Assembly: GCA_022793895.1 (NCBI GenBank) | Contig: JAAWDS010000039.1 | Coordinates: 22,534 to 86,533, forward strand | Length of the DNA stretch: 64,000 bases | DNA from: Provencibacterium sp. | GTDB lineage: Bacteria; Bacillota; Clostridia; Oscillospirales; Ruminococcaceae | Direction of reading: 5' to 3' | Shown: in pieces, positions 1 through 10,615 of the stretch | How the letters are laid out: every line of letters starts with the position of its first letter | Position numbering within the stretch: the first letter of the stretch is position 1 | The notes under the pieces: model-generated | The model's input: the letters and a program-made list of their open reading frames with translations, nothing else | The model's database searches: none | Told to the model about the DNA's origin: nothing | Translations under genes and position numbers: made by a program

Positions 1-1214
<1,214 letters not shown>

Positions 1215-1262
1215 TCAATCCTTTCTATAGATAGGGACGTTTTCCAGAATGCCTGCGGGAAT

Positions 1263-1565
<303 letters not shown>

Positions 1566-1590
1566 TTATCGATAAGTTTTGGCTACTTTT

Positions 1591-1617
1591 TTAGCACTCA
1601 CTCTCTCTGAGTGCTAA
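1591..1617 (-). promoter_or_regulatory. CIRCE operator (HrcA-binding) upstream of groESL
   Basis: TTAGCACTC-N9-GAGTGCTAA, exact consensus inverted repeat between groES and its probable promoter. Confidence 0.97.
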
Positions 1618-1716
1618 ATACTATTGTAGTTATTTTTGAAAAAAAATCAAGTACCTTTTCCAAAATTTCACCTTTCCTTCCCTATTTTTAACAGTTTGTT
1701 CAAATACTATTCCAAA

Positions 1717-1844
1717 GGGGGAGGTAAAAAACGCGCTGCGTTTTTTACCTCCCCCTAAGAAAAAGCGCTTCCAGGGCGAAGATTACGCCCTGGATTTCGC
1801 ACCGGCGGTGCGAAACCGCTCTTTTTCCGGTCTCTGCAAACCGG
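1717..1844. repeat. Dispersed structured repeat, copy 1 (hairpin + three-way-junction element + tail)
   Basis: GGGGGAGGTAAAAAACGCGCTGCGTTTTTTACCTCCCCC hairpin, then GAAAAAGCG..TTCCAGGGCG..CGCCCTGGA..TTTCGCACCG..CGGTGCGAAA..CGCTCTTTTTCCGGTCTCTGCAAACCGG; same layout as 21931-22060, 48257-48388 and 50334-50461. Confidence 0.85.
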
Positions 1845-1896
1845 AAGGACAGCCCGTACGATTTCCTCTGCGAACCGGGAGGCGTGTTTTTTACAT

Positions 1897-1945
1897 TAGA
1901 AAAAGCGTTATCGGACCCAAAATAACAGCCCGATAACGCTTTTCC
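1897..1945 (-). terminator. Intrinsic terminator downstream of the Eis-like acetyltransferase
   Basis: AAAAAGCGTTATCGG...CCGATAACGCTTTT hairpin. Confidence 0.75.
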
Positions 1946-2004
1946 AGATTCCTAATAAACTGGCGATACGTTTATAACCCCTTCTATAAAAGCGAGGGGT
2001 CTGT

Positions 2005-3201
2005 TTAAAAATGATCCGTCAAAAATACCGGCCGCTTCACAAAAACGCCGCGCAGCGTTTCCAGATTCGCATTTACCTGCACATCCTGCTTGTACAGCGC
2101 TTCATCCATCGATAAGAAGCCTAACAGAAGCTGCGTGAGCGTGCGCACATCGATTTCCAGGTCGGCCGTCTCCATTTCCTGTTCCCTTTCGACCGAGACT
2201 ACGCCGCCTTCACAGCGCACCGAGAAAAATCCGTCGTTCCCGGCAAGAACGTTGTCCCGTACCTGCAAGGTATAGACGGCCCCCTCGAAATGCCGCTTTA
2301 ACTCCAGCGCCCTTTGCAGATGGATTAAGCGGGCCATCGGCTGGTTGTCATGCCGCGCCTTCACCCGGTAGCTCTCATCCAGCAGCGCCGGCAGCGGGAT
2401 CCCCTCCGGCAGCGAGAGACGGGTCTTCTGATATTGCGCGGAGAGCCGGTAAAGAAAGCCCAGCAGATCCGAAAGCCCCTGCGGACGGACAAAGGCCATT
2501 TCATATACATGAGCCAGCCGTTCATCTTCCCCGGTTTCCTTCGCAGCCAACACGAGATAGGCGCTCGGCCCGTTTTCATCCTCCAGCAGATAGGTATAAC
2601 GGCGCTCTTTATAAGGATCCTTGCCGATCTGCTCCCTCCAGTGGCGATCCTCGCGCCGGACAGCAAGGTTGCAGCGCAGAAAATGCGCGTCGAAAACGGT
2701 TTGCAGCCCATCCAATGGATCGTCCGGGCCGAGCATACGCACCTTACTCGTACAGCGGAATTTAGAGAGCGCCTCTATGGGTATCTCATATTCCGGCAGC
2801 AGGTGGCACAGCTCATAGCCGAATTGACGGTAATAGGGATGCGAAAATGGGTAGAGCGTAGAAAACACTGCGCCGTTTTCCCGCATCTGGCGGAAGGCGG
2901 TCTCGACGATCTGGCGGATAGCGCCGCCAAAACGGTACTCCGGCAGCGAGGCCACCCCGCCTAAGCCCACCATCCGCACCCAGCCGCCCTCATAGCGCAT
3001 GGTGAACTCCGGCAGCTCCATGCAGGCGGTCAAGATACCTTCCTCGTTGAAAAAGCCAATATAAGGAGCGTCCGTCTCGGATTTTGCAGCGACGTTTTTT
3101 TCCAGTTCGGCGGTATCCAGCGAGTTGACAAAGGCAACGCTTTGGAGCTTCCTGCAAGCGGTCAGCTCCTCCTTGTTGTCGATCCTGCGTACAGGCACCA
3201 T
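2005..3201 (-). CDS. GNAT family N-acetyltransferase, Eis-like (GNAT plus C-terminal SCP2-like domain)
   Basis: 398 aa MVPVRRIDNKEELTACRKLQSVAFVNSLD...GGVASLPEYRFGGAIRQIVETAFRQMRENGAVFSTLYPFSHPYYRQFGYE..., characteristic Eis layout. Confidence 0.88.
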   Translation of the reverse strand: MVPVRRIDNKEELTACRKLQSVAFVNSLDTAELEKNVAAKSETDAPYIGFFNEEGILTACMELPEFTMRYEGGWVRMVGLGGVASLPEYRFGGAIRQIVETAFRQMRENGAVFSTLYPFSHPYYRQFGYELCHLLPEYEIPIEALSKFRCTSKVRMLGPDDPLDGLQTVFDAHFLRCNLAVRREDRHWREQIGKDPYKERRYTYLLEDENGPSAYLVLAAKETGEDERLAHVYEMAFVRPQGLSDLLGFLYRLSAQYQKTRLSLPEGIPLPALLDESYRVKARHDNQPMARLIHLQRALELKRHFEGAVYTLQVRDNVLAGNDGFFSVRCEGGVVSVEREQEMETADLEIDVRTLTQLLLGFLSMDEALYKQDVQVNANLETLRGVFVKRPVFLTDHF

Positions 3202-3238
3202 TCATCCCCTCCTTCTTCAACCGGCGGCAGCCTTCCGG

Positions 3239-4210
3239 CTATACCCCGGTTTGGATACATTCCAACCGGCCCTGTAGCTTCCATTCCCCCGCGCCGGCCG
3301 GGATGAAAACGCTCTCCCCCTTTTCCAAGGAAAGGCGCGCAGCGCCGCAGGAGAGCTCCCCCTGGCCTTCGATACAGGTCAGGCAGCAAAAGCTCTCTCC
3401 ATCCGCCTGTTCGATGTAGCTTCCATCCAGCTTCAAAGAATGAACGGTAAAATAAGGGCATTCCGCCAGAAGCTGCCGCTGCCCGCCTCCAACCGCTACC
3501 GCCTCCCCGGCCGGTGTAAAATCCCCGGATGCGGGACGGCGATCCAAAACGGCCAGCGCCTTCTCTACATGCAGCGGACGGGGCTTGCCGTCCGCGCCCA
3601 AGCGTCCATAGTCATAGACACGGTAGGTAAGGTTGGAGTTCTGCTGTACCTCGCACAGCACAATCCCTGCGCCGATGGCGTGCAGCATCCCGGCCGGGAT
3701 AAAGACGACGTCCCCCCGCCGGACCGGACGTTTTCCCAAAAGCTCCTCCAGACGGTTGTTTTCAATCGCTTCGCGCAGCTCTCCGGCCGAAACCTCGCGG
3801 TTAAACCCATAATAGAGGAAGCTGTCCGGCTGCGCATCCAAAATGATCCACATCTCGGTCTTTCCAAAGCTGTTCTCGTTTTTCAGCGCATATTCATCGC
3901 TGGGGTGAACCTGGATGGAGAGCGGGCGCGCCGCATCGATCAGCTTGACGAGCACCGGGAAATCCTGGAACCGGGCGCAGCGCCTTCCCGCAAGCGCCTC
4001 CCCATGCGCCTCAAACAAGGCGCGCAGCGTCTTTCCTGCCTCCGGTCCGGAGACCGCGCGGCTCTCCCCATCCGGGTGGCAGCTCAGCTCCCAGCTCTCG
4101 GCAACGGGACGCAGCGCCGTCTGTTTCCCATAAGCGGCGCATAGGCTTTCCCCTCCCCAAAGGTAATCTTTAAAGGCCGGCCCCAGCTTGAAGGGTTCCA
4201 TGTTGTCCAC
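3239..4210 (-). CDS. manA: mannose-6-phosphate isomerase, class I
   Basis: KDYLWGG...SIQVHPSDEYALKNENSFGKTEMWIILDAQPDSFLYYGFN...GDVVFIPAGMLHAIGAGIVLCEVQQNSNLTYRVYDYGR, typical type I PMI metal-site motifs. Confidence 0.95.
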   Translation of the reverse strand: MDNMEPFKLGPAFKDYLWGGESLCAAYGKQTALRPVAESWELSCHPDGESRAVSGPEAGKTLRALFEAHGEALAGRRCARFQDFPVLVKLIDAARPLSIQVHPSDEYALKNENSFGKTEMWIILDAQPDSFLYYGFNREVSAGELREAIENNRLEELLGKRPVRRGDVVFIPAGMLHAIGAGIVLCEVQQNSNLTYRVYDYGRLGADGKPRPLHVEKALAVLDRRPASGDFTPAGEAVAVGGGQRQLLAECPYFTVHSLKLDGSYIEQADGESFCCLTCIEGQGELSCGAARLSLEKGESVFIPAGAGEWKLQGRLECIQTGV

Positions 4211-4269
4211 TCCCCATTTTATACAAAATGTTATATCTATCTACCTTTATACCCTATTGCGTTCTTTTC

Positions 4270-5418
4270 TCAATACCGCAGGGTAGAGAGATAGGGGTCG
4301 CTCACAAACGATTCAAAATTATAGAGCAGCAATACATCGTCGTACTCCGCATCGCGCAGATAATCGCTCAGCTTGTTGACATAGCGCAGATCGATGATAT
4401 CCACCTCGTCATAGAGATAGGTGAGGAACGGGGCCAGCGAGTTGCCGAAGCTATCCTTAATCAGAAGCACGCGGGTTTTATGGCCGTCGGCAGCGGGGTA
4501 ACGGTTATTCTCCGCCTTCAGCTCGGTGAAATTGTTGTTCCCCCAGAGATAGGCGGCGTATTTATCGCGCGTTGCGAGCTTCTCTTCATCATAGAGCCCC
4601 GGTTTTTCCTCTCCGAAAACGGCGACGCTTTCCATCGGGATATCCGGCAGAAGCATGGTATCCGGGCGCGTACCCACCTTTTTCGCCTTGGAATAGTTGG
4701 TGCCGTAGAAGCCCTCGATCGTCCGCCCATTCTGTTCAAAGATCTCAAAGTCCGGGAGCTCCATCCCCTTCTGCTGGGCATAAGCCTGGGCGGCCAGGTA
4801 AGCGCCGTAAACCGTCCAATGATGATCGGTGCGGTAATAAATATATTCCTCCTTATGCGCGCGCAGGGGCTCCAAAAGGTTTAACACCGACACATGCGCA
4901 GGCGCCAGCTCATAGATCTCCGCACCGAAGGCGGCCTGATCGATTAGCGGCACGCCATAAGGCACCTTATCCTCTAAAATCATATAGGCGTTCGGCGTGA
5001 TAGCGAAGGTAACGGGCAGCTCCGGATAGAGCTCAAAAAACTCCTTCGTATAGCGGAGATTGTCCTGGTAGCGCTCTTCATCCAGCCGATCCAGCTTGAC
5101 AAACAAGTAACCGTCCTTCCCATAGATCACGCCGTTGTTCTCGGTCTTTCCCAGAAGCGATTCAACGCAGGATTTCAAGGTGATCCAGCCGTCGCGGCCA
5201 ACGAATTGATCGTTGATATAGCTGTCGAACCGCTCGTCGTATTCCCCCTTCATCAGCACCCGCCATTCCAGCTTCGGACGGGTTTTCAGCGGACGGTTCT
5301 CCATTTCGGAGCGTTCGCGGTCGGTCTGGGTCATATCCAGCCCGGTATATAGCAGAATAAAGACGGCAAAAAGCACCGCCCAAGGGCAGCTTTTCCACAA
5401 TTTTCGGAATTTCTCCAT
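4270..5418 (-). CDS. DHHW family protein (AlgJ/AlgX-like SGNH-type acetylation accessory)
   Basis: 382 aa; N-terminal TM, YYRTDHHWTVYGAYLAAQAY motif, LLIKDSFGNSLAPFLTYLYDEVDIIDLRY; adjacent to an MBOAT gene. Confidence 0.88.
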   Translation of the reverse strand: MEKFRKLWKSCPWAVLFAVFILLYTGLDMTQTDRERSEMENRPLKTRPKLEWRVLMKGEYDERFDSYINDQFVGRDGWITLKSCVESLLGKTENNGVIYGKDGYLFVKLDRLDEERYQDNLRYTKEFFELYPELPVTFAITPNAYMILEDKVPYGVPLIDQAAFGAEIYELAPAHVSVLNLLEPLRAHKEEYIYYRTDHHWTVYGAYLAAQAYAQQKGMELPDFEIFEQNGRTIEGFYGTNYSKAKKVGTRPDTMLLPDIPMESVAVFGEEKPGLYDEEKLATRDKYAAYLWGNNNFTELKAENNRYPAADGHKTRVLLIKDSFGNSLAPFLTYLYDEVDIIDLRYVNKLSDYLRDAEYDDVLLLYNFESFVSDPYLSTLRY

Positions 5419-5509
5419 CCAAACACCTCCCCCTTCCCGCAGGCGCTGTAAGCTCCGGGAAGCGCCTTATAAAAGCCGGAGTCCGGCCTAACATTCCCCA
5501 CAGAACCGG

Positions 5510-6919
5510 CTAAAAATTAAAATATAAAAATGGATTGTAGCTCGCGTCTACCAAATAGCCGACCGACGCCAGCAGCACCGCGGCCAATCCGGCCGTTACC
5601 AGCCATTTTTTATGGGCTAAACGTTCATAGATCCATTTAATCGCAGGCGTTGAGAAGAAAATTGCCAAAGCGAAGGTAACGCCATAGTTACGCAGGTAAT
5701 ACACCCAATCAGCGCCGCCCCGCCAACAAAAAAGCCTGCCGAAAAGCTGCGGCAAAAGCCCCTGCGCCCCTTTCAGCTCTTCCAGCCCAATGGCGAAAAA
5801 ACCCCAGCTAAGCACCACAAAAAAGAGCAGGTACACCCGGCTCCAAACCCGGCTCCTCTCTAAATAGCGCAGCAGAAAGGTTTTCTCCACCACCAGCAGC
5901 GCGAGGAAATAAAGACCCCAAAGGACAAACAGCCAGTTGGCCCCATGCCAAAAGCCGGTTAAAAACCAAACGATAAACAGATTCAAATAGAGCCTGCCCC
6001 GGCCGACCCGGTTTCCTCCCAAGGGGATGTACACATATTCCCGGAACCAGGATCCCAGCGTCATGTGCCAGCGCCGCCAAAACTCGGTTGCGCTGCGGGA
6101 GATATAAGGAAAATTAAAATTCTGCGGGAACCGGAAGCCCATGGCGTTTCCCAGGCCGATAGCCATGAGGGAATAGCCGCTGAAATCAAAATAGATATAG
6201 AGCGAAAAGGCAATGAGGCCCATCCAACACAGCGGGGTAGAGACGTTTTCAAAGCCCATGCCAACCACCGTATCCCAGAGCGAGCCGATGTTATTGGCAA
6301 TGAGCACCTTGCTCCCCAGCCCCATAATAAAGAGACGGACGCCGTCTCCCAGCATTTCATAAGTAACGGTACGCGTATGCAGCTCCTCATTGATGTCGGT
6401 ATATTTCACAATCGGACCGGCGATCAGCTGCGGGAAAAGGGTGACAAAAGCGCCAAAGCGGATAAAGTTCCGCTCCGCAGGGACGCGCCCATAATAAACA
6501 TCGACGGTATAGGAAAGGATCTGGAAGGTATAAAAGCTAATCCCCAAGGGGAGGGCCAGGGACAGGAAGGGAACGGAAAGCCCCGTTGCCACGTTAAAGT
6601 TCCCAATGAAAAAGTTCATGTATTTAAAGAAAAGAAGCCACCCCACCGTAAAAACCAGCGAGACGAGGAAGGCGGCGCGCCGCAAGCCGCCGCGCTCCTT
6701 CCAGCGGTCAATGAGCAGGGCGGCCAGGTAGTTGACCAGAATAGAGGACATCATGATCGGGAAATATTTGGGTTCCCCCCACGCATAGAAAAAAAGGCTG
6801 CACAGAAACAGCCACAGGTTTTTAAAGCGGAAAGGAAGCAGATAATAAACAAGAAACACCGCCGGGATAAAGCGGAATAAAAACAGGATACTGCTGAATA
6901 GCAACGGTTCAACCTCCAT
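5510..6919 (-). CDS. MBOAT family O-acyltransferase (AlgI/DltB-like)
   Basis: Multi-TM protein MEVEPLLFSSILFLFRFIPAVFLVYYLLPFRFKNLWLF...TEFWRRWHMTLGSWFREYVYIPLGGNR...FLTGFWHGANW. Internal ATG at 6919 preferred over the ORF-track start at 7006. Confidence 0.93.
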   Translation of the reverse strand: MEVEPLLFSSILFLFRFIPAVFLVYYLLPFRFKNLWLFLCSLFFYAWGEPKYFPIMMSSILVNYLAALLIDRWKERGGLRRAAFLVSLVFTVGWLLFFKYMNFFIGNFNVATGLSVPFLSLALPLGISFYTFQILSYTVDVYYGRVPAERNFIRFGAFVTLFPQLIAGPIVKYTDINEELHTRTVTYEMLGDGVRLFIMGLGSKVLIANNIGSLWDTVVGMGFENVSTPLCWMGLIAFSLYIYFDFSGYSLMAIGLGNAMGFRFPQNFNFPYISRSATEFWRRWHMTLGSWFREYVYIPLGGNRVGRGRLYLNLFIVWFLTGFWHGANWLFVLWGLYFLALLVVEKTFLLRYLERSRVWSRVYLLFFVVLSWGFFAIGLEELKGAQGLLPQLFGRLFCWRGGADWVYYLRNYGVTFALAIFFSTPAIKWIYERLAHKKWLVTAGLAAVLLASVGYLVDASYNPFLYFNF

Positions 6920-6953
6920 CCCTGACTCAGTAAAAATAAAACGTTGCACAGAA

Positions 6954-6991
6954 GACGTGTCCGCAAAACGCCTGCATTTTGCGGACACGTC
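6954..6991. terminator. Hairpin between DUF4358-like lipoprotein and MBOAT genes
   Basis: GACGTGTCCGCAAAACGCCTGCATTTTGCGGACACGTC near-perfect inverted repeat. Confidence 0.6.
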
Positions 6992-7095
6992 CTTGCCGAC
7001 ATGCAAGTTCCGTAATTAGATATACCAGAAAACGGACGAAAAAGCAAGCTAGTTTTTACCGGAAGCCTTCGCAGAATCCACAATTTCAAAGGCGG

Positions 7096-7773
7096 CTATT
7101 TCGCTTCCTCAAAAACCGAGCGGATAGCCTTTTCAGCGCGCGCCACCTCGTCCTCCGCCATCTGGAGCGAGGCTTCCTGTCCATCCGGAACGTTGATATC
7201 GCCCATGAGAACCAGGAAAACATAATCCCCTTCGGTGATCACCTTCGCAGCCTGGGATTTGATATCCATGAAGTTCACCGGATAGGTTTCAAACTGGGTA
7301 ATGATGTCCTCCCGGCGTTTTTCCAGAGCCGCCGCCACGGTTTCAGCCTTTCCAGGTTTTGCCTTGGCGCCTACAAAGGTGTCCCCACTGATATTTACAA
7401 AGGCCATTTCACCTACAAATTCTTCCACGTCCTCCGCGTTCACATAGTAAACCTCGGTCATCTGCGCTTCCGTGATTACGGCAGGCATAGCGAGCCAGAA
7501 CTCGCCGAATTCCGCGCGTACAGCGTCATAAGCCGCCTTGAGCTTTTCATCCTTGATGATGAGCTCGACCGGCTCATCGTCCGCATTATCGGAGGCCTCC
7601 GAGGATGCGGCCGAGGAGCTGGAGGGCTGGCTGCTGGAAGGGGCGGAGCTGGAAGAAGGCGCGCTGCTCGAACTGCTGGAGACCTGGTCCTTACCGGTGG
7701 ATCCGCAGCCCGCAAAGGCGGCTGTTAGAAGAGCCGCCGCCAGACAGAGAGCGATTTTTCTCATACACATCAT
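7096..7773 (-). CDS. DUF4358-like lipoprotein
   Basis: Lipobox LLTAAFAGCG, Ser-rich linker, then YDAVRAEFGEFWLAMPAVITEAQMTEVYYVNAEDVEEFVGEMAFVNISGDTFVGAKAKPG. Confidence 0.8.
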   Translation of the reverse strand: MMCMRKIALCLAAALLTAAFAGCGSTGKDQVSSSSSSAPSSSSAPSSSQPSSSSAASSEASDNADDEPVELIIKDEKLKAAYDAVRAEFGEFWLAMPAVITEAQMTEVYYVNAEDVEEFVGEMAFVNISGDTFVGAKAKPGKAETVAAALEKRREDIITQFETYPVNFMDIKSQAAKVITEGDYVFLVLMGDINVPDGQEASLQMAEDEVARAEKAIRSVFEEAK

Positions 7774-8155
7774 AAATGAACCTTTCCTTTCTTTATCGTC
7801 GCGCCGGTCCAGCCGGACGTTTTCCGCCTAGCAGAAACGGCGCAAAACGGGAGGCGAAAATTTTTATTTTTAGCCTTCCTTTTGATTATTTGCGCCCGTT
7901 TACCGGCGCTTCATCTATAAGGTGGCGCCGGCCCTTCGATTTACTGCTGCGTTTCCTAAATTTTCCTGAATATACAAAATATACGAGGGTCAACGGGTGC
8001 TTTATGGGTTATTATTTGCTTTATGAAACCGAATATGCGGCAGACGCCGTTTACATCTTTTGTAACGGCGCTGTTTCCGTAGCGGCAGCCGGAATAGACG
8101 GATCCTCAAACTATCCGTTCGCAGCGATAAACGCCCGTCAACAAATCAAAACGGA

Positions 8156-8203
8156 AAAAGGCTCGGATTCCGTCTTTCATTCTTGACAGAATCCGGGCCT
8201 TTT
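8156..8203 (-). terminator. Intrinsic terminator downstream of dpaB
   Basis: AAAAGGCTCGGATTC...GAATCCGGGCCTTTT hairpin. Confidence 0.7.
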
Positions 8204-8237
8204 CCCAATTTCAGGGAAAATTTATAGCACGCCTTTT

Positions 8238-8816
8238 TTATCCAATCACCGGCTGCATCTGCACCCCTTTGAAGGCGCACTCAACAGCCTGAGGAATTTG
8301 GGTAAAATCGGCGACAATCGATTGCGGCTTTTGAATGGGATCATCCTGCCGCATAGGTACAAAATAGATATTCTTTTGGTTGAGCAGCATTCCGATATTC
8401 TTCCCCGCCGCGCCGAGCGCATCGTTGGTCGAAACCGCTATGACAACCGGCCGCTGGTTGCGCAGATGCGCTTTTACCGCCATGGTAACGCTGGTATCCG
8501 TTACCCCGTTTGCCAACTTTCCCAGCGTGTTTCCGGTGCAGGGGGCGACCAGCAGGATATCCAAGAGCTTGCGCGGCCCTATCGGTTCGGCGTCATAGAT
8601 CGTGTGGATCGCCGGCCTCCCGCAAATCTTCTCAATCCGTTCGATAAAATCGGCCGCCTTTCCAAACCGGGTATCGGTGCTATAAGAAAACTCCGACAGG
8701 ATCGGCTGCACCTCATAGCCCAATCCGGCAACCTTTTCCATCTGCGGAAGCACCTTATCGAAGGTGCAGAACGATCCGCACATGGCAAAGCCTAATCTAA
8801 CTCCGTTCATTCCCAA
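8238..8816 (-). CDS. dpaB: dipicolinate synthase subunit B
   Basis: MNGVRLGFAMCGSFCTFDKVLPQMEKVAGLGYEVQPILSE...LLVAPCTGNTLGKLANGVTDTSVTMAVKAHLRNQRPVVIAVSTNDALGAAGKNIG; flavoprotein fold typical of SpoVFB. Confidence 0.96.
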   Translation of the reverse strand: MGMNGVRLGFAMCGSFCTFDKVLPQMEKVAGLGYEVQPILSEFSYSTDTRFGKAADFIERIEKICGRPAIHTIYDAEPIGPRKLLDILLVAPCTGNTLGKLANGVTDTSVTMAVKAHLRNQRPVVIAVSTNDALGAAGKNIGMLLNQKNIYFVPMRQDDPIQKPQSIVADFTQIPQAVECAFKGVQMQPVIG

Positions 8817-8861
8817 TAACCATTCCTTTCTGATGAGCTCCGCCGCTTCTGCGGCGGCTGC

Positions 8862-9731
8862 CTATCCTTGTTCATGCAGGATGTTATATACCGTATCACG
8901 GATAATTTCAGCGGCCGTTACCGGGGCGACCTTTCCTGGAAGCGAGAGCGCCCAGATCACCCGGACCCCCAACGCCTTCGCCGCTTCGAAATCCACGCCG
9001 CCCGGCTTTGAGCTCAGATCGATGAGCAGGCAATCCTTGGGAAGCCTTCCGAGCACCTCCCGGCCAAACAGGCAGGCCGGCGCCGTGTTAAAGATGAGAT
9101 CCGCCTCTGCGGCCGCTTCGGCCAGATTTTGCATCGGCGCCGCTTGCGCTCCCTGCATCCGGATCCAGGCCAGATCCTCCTGCTTGCGCGCCGCAACCGT
9201 CACCTTCGCCCCACAGGCCAGCAGCAGGCGGGTCATCGCCTTGCCTACCCGGCCAAACCCGGCTACCAGCGCCCGCGCGCCAAAGATTGTCCTGGCGGTT
9301 TCCTGCATGGCTATTTCCAGCGCGCCCTCCGCAGTGGGGATGCAGTTGAGTACCGTCAGCTCCTCGCGCTCATAGTAATCCGCCGCCGCTATCCCCTTTT
9401 CATGCGCCCATCTCTGGATACGCGGGCCCAACATTCCGCCCAGCACCCGCGCGCCCGGATGTATGTAGCCTAGGCACTCCTCAACCGGAGGCGGCATAGG
9501 GCAGAAGGGAGCGTTTAGCCTCTCTCCATCGCTGGAAACCGGCAGCGGGAAAATATAAACGCTGCACGGCGGCGTCCACGCCGGTTCCGTTCGGAGCACC
9601 CGTCCATCCAGCTCTTCACATTGATCGAAATATAGGGCGTATACCTTGTTTCCATCCTGTGCAAGCAGGTTGCACAGGCAGCACTGGCGCAAATCGCCGC
9701 CAAACACCGCTATCGTCCGCTCTTCTCCCAT
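8862..9731 (-). CDS. dpaA: dipicolinate synthase subunit A
   Basis: MGEERTIAVFGGDLRQCCLCNLLAQDGNKVYALYFDQ...ARTIFGARALVAGFGRVGKAMTRLLLACGAKVTVAARKQEDLAW; next to dpaB. Start at the internal Met (9731). Confidence 0.95.
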   Translation of the reverse strand: MGEERTIAVFGGDLRQCCLCNLLAQDGNKVYALYFDQCEELDGRVLRTEPAWTPPCSVYIFPLPVSSDGERLNAPFCPMPPPVEECLGYIHPGARVLGGMLGPRIQRWAHEKGIAAADYYEREELTVLNCIPTAEGALEIAMQETARTIFGARALVAGFGRVGKAMTRLLLACGAKVTVAARKQEDLAWIRMQGAQAAPMQNLAEAAAEADLIFNTAPACLFGREVLGRLPKDCLLIDLSSKPGGVDFEAAKALGVRVIWALSLPGKVAPVTAAEIIRDTVYNILHEQG

Positions 9732-10003
9732 CGTCAGCCCTCCACCGCCTGTTCCGCTTTGTGCGTTTTTTCCAGACCGGCGCACCGTTCCTCCGGCCGC
9801 GCAGGGCAGCCCTCCCTGCTGGTACTATCTTATGAACGCGCGTCTCAAACCGTGCACATCCGGAATAGAATGCCCGGAGGCAGAAGCCCCAGCGCGGCAT
9901 CCAGATCTGGACCCTCCAAAAAGAGATTGCCGGAAAATATCCACTTCCAGTGTCTATTTTTTAAACTTTGAAAGAAAATCTATCCTGGATGTCTTAAATC
10001 TGG

Positions 10004-10032
10004 TTGACTATTGCAACAATTTTTACTATTAT
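10004..10032 (+). promoter_or_regulatory. Probable sigma-A promoter of the V-type ATP synthase operon
   Basis: TTGACT-17 nt-TATTAT on + strand, ~270 nt upstream of the first ATP synthase gene. Confidence 0.65.
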
Positions 10033-10300
10033 TAGTATAACTGTGGTAGGCGTGGAAGAAAAGGACTCCCTGGGAAGTAAAGCCTTTTCTCTTCCGCCGG
10101 CTGCGGTGCAAAAAGAGGGAAACCTTTCCAAATAAAAAGCCCCTCTTTTCCGGCCCTGGAAAACGACCGATGCGGACCGCCGCTAAAAGCGCTGTTTTCC
10201 TGGCCTGTGGCCGCTGTGCGGTTTGGCTGTGTACGTACAGCTCGGCTATGCAGAAAAACGGCCGGCGCACGACTATTCTGAACATGAAGGTGGTGATATT

Positions 10301-10615
10301 TTGCAGGAAATCATGCAGAAAATCGTGGATGCGGAGCAGCAGGCGCTCTCGATGCGTTCCGATGCGCAGCAGGCTTCCAAAAACGCCCAGGCGGAAGCGC
10401 TGCGCCAAGGCAAGGAGCTCATTGAAAGAGCGCGGCATGAGGCGGCCGAGGAAGCCCGAAAGGTGGTGGCCGCCGCTGAAGCGCAAGCAGCCGCCCTTCA
10501 AAAAGAGGCCGCCGCTAAAGCCCAGGAAAAGGCGGCGCTTCTTAAAGAGCAGGGCCAGAAAAAGGCGCAGGCCGCGGCACGGTTTGTGATGGAAAGGATT
10601 GTGGATAGCGTATGA
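10301..10615 (+). CDS. V-type ATP synthase peripheral stalk subunit (G/H-like coiled coil)
   Basis: TTG start after GAAGGTGGTGAT; LQEIMQKIVDAEQQALSMRSDAQQASKNAQAEALRQGKELIERARHEAAEEARKVVAAAEAQ..., first gene of the operon, overlaps the subunit I start. Confidence 0.8.
   Translation: MQEIMQKIVDAEQQALSMRSDAQQASKNAQAEALRQGKELIERARHEAAEEARKVVAAAEAQAAALQKEAAAKAQEKAALLKEQGQKKAQAAARFVMERIVDSV

Noticed and set aside
7600-7700. Low-complexity GA/CT repeat (Ser-rich) possibly a microsatellite
   Set aside because: Encodes the Ser-rich linker of a lipoprotein; ordinary for this kind of surface protein.
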